This document shows positions 59,114 to 64,000 of a stretch of DNA of 64,000 nucleotides, piece by piece. Position 1 is the stretch's first letter. Each line of letters starts with the position of its first letter. The notes below the pieces were generated by a model that was given only the letters and a program-made list of their open reading frames with translations, made no database searches and was not told where the DNA came from. The position numbers and the translations under genes were made by a program. The stretch is from Brucella anthropi_A (lineage in GTDB: Bacteria; Pseudomonadota; Alphaproteobacteria; Rhizobiales; Rhizobiaceae), in NCBI RefSeq assembly GCF_046630315.1, contig NZ_LQBD01000007.1, positions 1 through 64,000 of the forward strand, given 5' to 3'.

Positions 59114-60184
59114 TCAGAACATTTCGCTCGGGTCGAAGTTGACGATCACTTCCGACCATGAATCATATTTGTCGACTGGCAGATTGTACGGTGCGCAGCG
59201 TGCAACAGCGCGCTTGGCGCTTTCGGCCGCGGCGCGCGCCACACCGTCGCCGCCGCCGCCCGATGTCACTTCCGGAACGCCCTGAATGGAGCCATCCTGG
59301 TTGAGCCTCATCTTGACGGTCACGACCAGCCCCGGCGCATCCGCCACACCGGCGGGCACGTTCCAGCACTTCGAGATCGCGCCGCGCAGCGCATCCATTT
59401 CGCTCTGGCTGAGCTTGGAGCCGCCAGTATTCTTCTTGCCGCCCAGCGACGCCTGATCGGTGGAGCGTTTCGCACCGCCGCCGGACGCCTTCTGCTTGTT
59501 GAGAAGGGCTGCAACCTCATCGGCAATCGCATCATTCTTCGACTGCGACGTCTGCGAGGCGCTCTGCGTCTTCTTCTTTTCTTCCGGCTGCTTGCGCTCG
59601 TTGGTCTTGGCCGTCTGCGCCTGCGGCGGTTTGGGCTTTGCCTCCGGCGCCGGCACCTTGTCCGGCAGCTTCGGCGCTTCGGCATCCGGTGCTTCGGCCT
59701 GTTTTTCGATGGCTTCTGCCACCGGATCAGGCTTCACCTCCTGCTTCGGCTCCGGCTTTGCCTGCATTTCCGTGGCGGGAACCGGCGTCGGTTTTTCTTC
59801 CGGCTTCTGTTCCGGTTTCGGATCGGGCTTCGGCTCCGGCTTCTTCACCGGTTCCGGCTGCGCCTTCGGCTCCTCAGCCGCCTCGATCGGCTTCGCCTTG
59901 GTGTCGGGCTTTGGAGGCGTGGTGGTGTCTACGTCCTGATCGCCGAAATTCTCGGCGTTTGGAACAGTCTGCGGTTTGGTTGTCGGCACGGGCGCCGACT
60001 TTTCCTTCATGGGCGCCTTCTTGTCGCCCTGCTGGATTTGCGTCAGCGACTCGATCGGTACGATATCGACCGGAAATGATTCCGAATCCTGCACGTCGAA
60101 AGCCTTCGGCGAGGAAAACGAAACCACTGCCAGCGCAACCGCAACGGCATGCAATGCAACAGAAGATGTCAGGCCAGCCTTCAT
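59114..60184 (-). CDS. tolA: TolA, Tol-Pal energy-transducing protein
   Basis: A 356-aa protein: an N-terminal membrane helix (LTSSVALHAVAVALAVVSF), a very Pro/Lys/Glu/Ala-rich periplasmic arm (about residues 55-230) and a C-terminal TonB/TolA-like domain (LRGAISKCWNVPAGVADAPGLVVTVKMRLNQDGSIQGVPEV). It couples the TolQR proton channel to Pal and TolB. The arm uses PKPxPKP repeats instead of the alanine-lysine helix of E. coli TolA, as usual in alphaproteobacteria. It follows tolR by 7 bp. Confidence 0.9.
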   Translation of the reverse strand: MKAGLTSSVALHAVAVALAVVSFSSPKAFDVQDSESFPVDIVPIESLTQIQQGDKKAPMKEKSAPVPTTKPQTVPNAENFGDQDVDTTTPPKPDTKAKPIEAAEEPKAQPEPVKKPEPKPDPKPEQKPEEKPTPVPATEMQAKPEPKQEVKPDPVAEAIEKQAEAPDAEAPKLPDKVPAPEAKPKPPQAQTAKTNERKQPEEKKKTQSASQTSQSKNDAIADEVAALLNKQKASGGGAKRSTDQASLGGKKNTGGSKLSQSEMDALRGAISKCWNVPAGVADAPGLVVTVKMRLNQDGSIQGVPEVTSGGGGDGVARAAAESAKRAVARCAPYNLPVDKYDSWSEVIVNFDPSEMF

Positions 60185-60191
60185 GATGGCG

Positions 60192-60644
60192 TCAGCTATC
60201 CTGCTCCTGGAGGGTCACGAGGCCGATATTCTTGAAACCGGCGGCGGAAATGCGGGCCATGACTTTCATGACGGTGCCGTAATCGGCAGCCTTGTCTCCA
60301 CGCACGAAAATGCGCTCTTCATAGCCCGTCTTGGCGATGGCCTGAAGTTTCGGCACCACTTCGTCGATCGGAACTTCGGTTTCCTGCAAATAGATCTTGC
60401 CTTCGCTGTTGACCGAAACGGTGATCGGCTGCGTATCGGCATTCATTGCCTTGGCCTGCGTATCGGGCAGGTCGATCGGCACGCCGACGGTGAGCAGCGG
60501 CGCGGAAACCATGAAGATGATGAGGAGAACGAGCATCACGTCGACGAAGGGCGTCACGTTGATTTCGCTCATGAGCGCCTTCTTGCGGCCGCGCCTGCGG
60601 CGCCCGCCCGACTGCATTCCCTGATTTCCGACCGACATGCCCAT
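60192..60644 (-). CDS. tolR: TolR, Tol-Pal proton channel subunit
   Basis: A 150-aa ExbD/TolR protein. A Gly/Arg-rich cytosolic N-terminus precedes one membrane helix with the functional Asp (INVTPFVDVMLVLLIIFMVSAPLL) and a periplasmic domain (SEGKIYLQETEVPIDEVVPKLQAIAK ... FVRGDKAADYGTVMKVMARISAAGF). Lies between tolQ (45-bp gap) and tolA. Confidence 0.93.
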   Translation of the reverse strand: MGMSVGNQGMQSGGRRRRGRKKALMSEINVTPFVDVMLVLLIIFMVSAPLLTVGVPIDLPDTQAKAMNADTQPITVSVNSEGKIYLQETEVPIDEVVPKLQAIAKTGYEERIFVRGDKAADYGTVMKVMARISAAGFKNIGLVTLQEQDS

Positions 60645-60689
60645 TGCAAGATTCCCGAAGGCTGAAATTACACTCGATGCTGATGCCGC

Positions 60690-61400
60690 TTAATTACGCG
60701 GCGTCAGCTTCTCATCAATTTGGCGCGACAGTATGGCGGAAAACTCGTCCGCGAAGCCTTCCAGCCGTCCGCCGATCTTGCCCGCATCCGCCGACAGCTT
60801 GTTATAGGCGATAACGGCAGGAATAGCGGCAAGAAGGCCGATTGCGGTGGCCAGAAGCGCTTCCGCGATACCGGGCGCCACAACGGCAAGGCTGGTGTTC
60901 TTGGAAGCGGCGATGGCCTGGAACGAGGTCATGATACCGACGACCGTGCCGAACAGGCCGATGAAGGGAGCCGCGGAGCCGATGGTCGCCAGAAAGCCCA
61001 GGCGCGAATCGAGCTTTTCACTTTCACGCGCCAGCGCGACATCCATGGCCTTGTCGATGCGCATCTGGAGGCCGATGGGCGAGCGGGCGCCCTTCTCGAA
61101 TGATTTTTTCCACTCGCGCATCGCAGCCATGAAGATGGACGCCATGCCGGTGGTGCGGCGTTCGCCGAGATTGCGATAGAGTTCCTCCAGCGACTGGCCG
61201 GACCAGAAGGTCTGCTCGAAGCGATCAATCGCGCGCCGTGCCCGTCCGTAGGCAATCGTCTTGTCCACGATGATAGCCCAGGTCCAGATCGAGGCGAACA
61301 GCAGGCCAAGCATAACCAGCTTGACGACCCAGTTCGCCTGCATGAACAGGCCCCAGAGGGTAACATCGGCGGCGGGGGCCGCTAACGCAACATTTTCCAT
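60690..61400 (-). CDS. tolQ: TolQ, Tol-Pal proton channel subunit
   Basis: A 236-aa MotA/TolQ/ExbB protein with three membrane helices: LFMQANWVVKLVMLGLLFASIWTWAIIV, then GFLATIGSAAPFIGLFGTVVGIMTSFQAI and PGIAEALLATAIGLLAAIPAVIAYNKL. It forms the pentameric channel around the TolR dimer. First gene of tolQRAB-pal-cpoB. The 388-bp gap to ybgC (61401-61788) contains its promoter; I see no gene or clear operator there. Confidence 0.93.
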   Translation of the reverse strand: MENVALAAPAADVTLWGLFMQANWVVKLVMLGLLFASIWTWAIIVDKTIAYGRARRAIDRFEQTFWSGQSLEELYRNLGERRTTGMASIFMAAMREWKKSFEKGARSPIGLQMRIDKAMDVALARESEKLDSRLGFLATIGSAAPFIGLFGTVVGIMTSFQAIAASKNTSLAVVAPGIAEALLATAIGLLAAIPAVIAYNKLSADAGKIGGRLEGFADEFSAILSRQIDEKLTPRN

Positions 61401-61788
61401 CGATCCACCATCCTCGAATCCAAACGCCCGGCCACATGACCGGGCGGTATCGCAAATCCGTTACTCAACGTCTGAAAACAGACGCCCCAAACCCGCGCAG
61501 CTTTTTACCTGAAGCCGTACCTGCCCGACGGGCGGCCGACACTTCGCACCGCAACCGCCATTCCCGGATTTCAACTTTAAATCCATCAGGCGCTTGTTGC
61601 GGTTAATTTTGGTGAAAGGAAGGCGCTGCGCTTTAACCTCGCCTCTCAACCGATTCCGTCAGGGTGATTAATGGAATATTATGGTTAAAGATGCGTTAGC
61701 ATTTGCCCAGATAGGCATATTTGCCGGTAGAGCGCAGAATTTCGTATCGAACACGCCAGCGGAGATAGTCCGTGGAGCCGTCCTGAAT

Positions 61789-62247
61789 TCAATCCTTGCA
61801 GCTGCTGGTAAAGGCTTCCCGCCACTCATCGGGAATGCGGCGCGGATGGCCTTCCTTGGTAATCATCACGGCCTCGACCTTCGCCTCTGAAAGAAGCCGC
61901 CCTTCGCAGGTGATCTTCTGCGCCATGATGACCCGCGCGCCGCGAATTTCGCTGACACGCGTTTCAATCAGAATAAGGTCGTCCATCCTGGCGGGCGATT
62001 TGTAGTCGATCTCCATGCGGCGAACGACCCAGACCATTTCTTCGCCGAGCGCACCTTCGGCCAGCTCGATATGGTGAACATCCTGCAAGCGCAGGAAATC
62101 CGTGCGTCCGCGCTCATAGAATTCCAGATAGCGGCCGTGATAAACGAAGCCGGAAAAATCCGTATCGGCATAATAAATGCGCGCATGAAGCAGATGCGCG
62201 CCGTCTTTGAGTTCGCCGGATACGGCCTGTTGCTGCTTGTCGGTCAT
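61789..62247 (-). CDS. ybgC: Acyl-CoA thioesterase YbgC
   Basis: A 152-aa hotdog-fold thioesterase of the 4-hydroxybenzoyl-CoA thioesterase type. The active-site Asp is in IYYADTDFSGFVYHGRYLEFYERGRTDFLR, the YbgC hallmark. The gene usually precedes tolQ and may act on phospholipid-bound acyl chains. ATG overlaps the ruvB stop by four bases, so it is translationally coupled to ruvB. Confidence 0.92.
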   Translation of the reverse strand: MTDKQQQAVSGELKDGAHLLHARIYYADTDFSGFVYHGRYLEFYERGRTDFLRLQDVHHIELAEGALGEEMVWVVRRMEIDYKSPARMDDLILIETRVSEIRGARVIMAQKITCEGRLLSEAKVEAVMITKEGHPRRIPDEWREAFTSSCKD

Positions 62248-63284
62248 TCGTCTTCCATGAAGAGGCCGTATTGCGACTGCTGGATGATTTCAGCGGGCGC
62301 AGGCAGTCCCAGATGCTGCCAGGCGACAGCCGTGAGCACCCGGCCGCGCGGCGTGCGTTGCAGGAAACCCTGCTGGATCAGATAGGGCTCGATAATGTCT
62401 TCAATCGCATCGCGCGGCTCGGACAGGCCGGCGGCGATGGTTTCGATCCCCACCGGACCGCCGCCGAAATTGCGCGCGATGATGTTGAGATAACGCCGGT
62501 CAAGCTGATCCAGCCCGCGATTGTCCACCTCAAGCCGCGACAGCGCCTCATCGGCGATCTTGCGGTCAATGACATCGGCGCCGGCGACCAGCGCAAAATC
62601 GCGCACGCGGCGCAACAGCCGCCCGGCAATACGCGGCGTGCCGCGTGAACGGCGCGCGACTTCCACCGCGCCATCCGGCGAAATGCCCATCTGCATGATG
62701 CGCGCGCCGCGCCGAACGATATATTCCAGTTCCTCAACCGTGTAGAAATTGAGCCGCACCGGAATGCCGAAACGGTCCCGCAGAGGCGTGGTCAAAAGCC
62801 CGAGGCGTGTGGTTGCCGCAACGAGCGTGAACTTGGCCAGATCGATCTTGACCGAGCGCGCGGCAGGACCTTCACCGATGATGAGATCGAGCTGGAAATC
62901 CTCCATCGCCGGATAGAGAATTTCTTCCACGGCGGGGCTCAGGCGATGGATTTCATCGATGAACAGAACGTCGCGCTCTTCCAGATTGGTCAGAAGCGCC
63001 GCCAGATCGCCCGCCTTGGCGATGACCGGCCCGGATGTGGAGCGGAAATTGACGCCCAGTTCCTTGGCCATGATCTGCGCCAGCGTCGTCTTGCCGAGGC
63101 CGGGCGGCCCGACAAACAGAACATGGTCCAGCGCCTCGCCGCGCACCTTGGCCGCTTCGATGAACACTTTCAGATTGGCGCGCGCCGCCGCCTGGCCCAC
63201 AAAATCGTCAAGCGTCTGCGGGCGCAGCGTGTTGTCTTCGTCCACGCGTCTATCGGCATCAATGAGAGGGTTGCGGTCGCTCAT
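62244..63284 (-). CDS. ruvB: Holliday junction helicase RuvB
   Basis: A 346-aa AAA+ motor of branch migration. Walker A GPPGLGKTTLAQIMA, Walker B DVLFIDEIHRLSPAVEEILYPAMEDFQLD, sensor 1 LVAATTRLGLLTTPLRDRFGI and the C-terminal winged helix (EPYLIQQGFLQRTPRGRVLT) are canonical. Cotranscribed between ruvA (55-bp gap) and ybgC (4-bp overlap). Confidence 0.97.
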   Translation of the reverse strand: MSDRNPLIDADRRVDEDNTLRPQTLDDFVGQAAARANLKVFIEAAKVRGEALDHVLFVGPPGLGKTTLAQIMAKELGVNFRSTSGPVIAKAGDLAALLTNLEERDVLFIDEIHRLSPAVEEILYPAMEDFQLDLIIGEGPAARSVKIDLAKFTLVAATTRLGLLTTPLRDRFGIPVRLNFYTVEELEYIVRRGARIMQMGISPDGAVEVARRSRGTPRIAGRLLRRVRDFALVAGADVIDRKIADEALSRLEVDNRGLDQLDRRYLNIIARNFGGGPVGIETIAAGLSEPRDAIEDIIEPYLIQQGFLQRTPRGRVLTAVAWQHLGLPAPAEIIQQSQYGLFMEDE

Positions 63285-63339
63285 GCCACCCTCCTCGCAT
63301 GAACATCATGTTCAGGCAAGTCTCTCGCCCGGCAGTCCA

Positions 63340-63957
63340 TCATCGGGAAAGTTCCTTCAAACCCAGCCGGATGAGCTTGGCCGAATCGGCGTTCTCGCCC
63401 GCTTCCTTCAGGGCGGCTGCAACGGCATTCGCCGCCTGATCGCGCGAATAGCCAAGGTTGGAAAGCGCCGATACCGCATCGGCAACCGGCGCAGGCGCCG
63501 CGCCTGCGCCAAGCTCCTGCTTGAGGCCGATGGTGCCGCTCGCCTCCCCGGCAAAGGCGGGAGCCTTGTTCTTCAATTCCGTGACGATGCGCTCTGCAAC
63601 CTTCTTGCCCACACCCGGCGCGCGCGACACCATGGCAATGTCACGCAGCGCAATTGCATTGGCCAGTTCCGACGGCGACAGCGTGCCCAGCACCGCCAAC
63701 GCCACCTTGGCGCCCACGCCCTGCACATTCTGCAACAGGCGGAACCATTCGCGTTCAAGCTGATTGGCGAACCCATAAAGGCGGATCATGTCCTCGCGGA
63801 CATAGGTTTCGATGAACAGCACCGCCGCCTCGCCCGCGCCGCCGAGATTGCCGAGCGTGCGCGCCGAACAAAACGCGACATAACCGACGCCATGCACGTC
63901 GATGACGGCATGATCCTCGGCGATTTCATCGATCACACCCTTAAGCTTACCGATCAT
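63340..63957 (-). CDS. ruvA: Holliday junction DNA-binding protein RuvA
   Basis: A 205-aa tetrameric junction-binding protein: an OB fold (MIGKLKGVIDEIAEDHAVIDVHGVGYVAFCS), two helix-hairpin-helix motifs (LLQNVQGVGAKVALAVLGTLS and MVSRAPGVGKKVAERIVTELKNK) and the C-terminal UBA-like domain that contacts RuvB (ALSNLGYSRDQAANAVAAALKE). The ATG at 63957 gives the standard MIGKLKG start; a GTG two codons upstream is possible. It starts 6 bp after the ruvC stop. Confidence 0.96.
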   Translation of the reverse strand: MIGKLKGVIDEIAEDHAVIDVHGVGYVAFCSARTLGNLGGAGEAAVLFIETYVREDMIRLYGFANQLEREWFRLLQNVQGVGAKVALAVLGTLSPSELANAIALRDIAMVSRAPGVGKKVAERIVTELKNKAPAFAGEASGTIGLKQELGAGAAPAPVADAVSALSNLGYSRDQAANAVAAALKEAGENADSAKLIRLGLKELSR

Positions 63958-63963
63958 GGCCAC

Positions 63964-64000
63964 CTACGCGATAAGTTGTTGCAACCGGCGCGCACTGGCG
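63964..64000 (-). CDS. ruvC: 3' end of ruvC (Holliday junction resolvase), partial
   Basis: Twelve codons read SARRLQQLIA and stop at TAG (63966-63964), running off the right edge. Position directly upstream of ruvA-ruvB and the basic C-terminus fit RuvC. Identification is mainly by gene order. Confidence 0.65.
   Translation of the reverse strand, partial: ASARRLQQLIA

Noticed and set aside
61401..61788. Small plus-strand frames in the tolQ-ybgC gap
   Set aside because: No ribosome-binding site and antisense to ybgC; not protein-like.
1..64000. CRISPR arrays, prophage or complete insertion sequence
   Set aside because: No regularly spaced repeats, cas genes, phage structural genes or transposase frames were found. 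The holin-X-like gene is a chromosomal DUF883 partner and not evidence of a prophage.

Overview
The window looks like a piece of the main chromosome of a Brucella or a very close relative (Brucellaceae, Rhizobiales). Base composition is fairly GC-rich. The gene set is typical of that group: a 168-aa Pal/Omp16 lipoprotein, an Irr-controlled mbfA, a PhyR-NepR-EcfG general stress response (GSR) locus beside a Fur-family Mur-like regulator, Bru-RS-like palindromic repeats and short dispersed repeats. The species assignment is inference from gene content and sequence familiarity, not from a database search.

Layout. 1-10.9 kb: a strong promoter firing out of the left edge, an IclR regulator divergent from a semialdehyde dehydrogenase, then dsbB, an HNH nuclease, alkA-like, gluQ, malate synthase G (glcB), a GNAT enzyme and an MFS symporter. 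11-13.3 kb: mbfA under an Irr box, then an AT-richer Abi/HEPN gene. 13.3-25.5 kb: class II amidotransferase, Lrp-type regulator, dut, a TadE/TadG-like pair, macAB with a glycosidase-like gene, and exbB-exbD-tonB. 25.6-33.3 kb: general stress region. It holds a PRC-barrel gene, a DUF883/holin-X pair, a CHASE3 histidine kinase, rpoE1(ecfG)-nepR, phyR, a DUF1328 gene, an HWE kinase, and a Fur-family regulator. A predicted stress-regulated sRNA lies directly downstream of that regulator. 33.4-39.6 kb: tRNA-Glu, rluD, rpoH, an AT-rich secreted protein bracketed by a duplicated terminator, and rhodanese/ftrA. 39.6-49.5 kb: purA, serA, serC with a structured leader, a BASS transporter, a 222-bp MITE-like element and two small outer-membrane beta-barrel proteins. 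49.7-64 kb: a long minus-strand envelope and recombination block: glmM, ftsH, tilS, cpoB, pal, tolB, tolA, tolR, tolQ, ybgC, ruvB, ruvA and the last codons of ruvC.

The most interesting signal is in the stress region. Four exact EcfG-type promoters (GGAAC, 16-17 nt, CGTT) can be read directly. They precede phyR, the DUF1328 gene, the PRC-barrel gene, and a roughly 180-nt noncoding unit at 32702-32911 on the minus strand. That unit ends in a strong intrinsic terminator and folds by eye into two hairpins whose loops are C-rich (ACCCCGCCCCCACAA and AACCTCCCCGCAC). This is the architecture expected of a GsrN-like sRNA that binds purine-rich ribosome-binding sites. Other accessory signals are the 39-bp duplication around the AT-rich gene, an exact 91-bp tandem duplication at the 3' end of the PRC-barrel gene, and the MITE.
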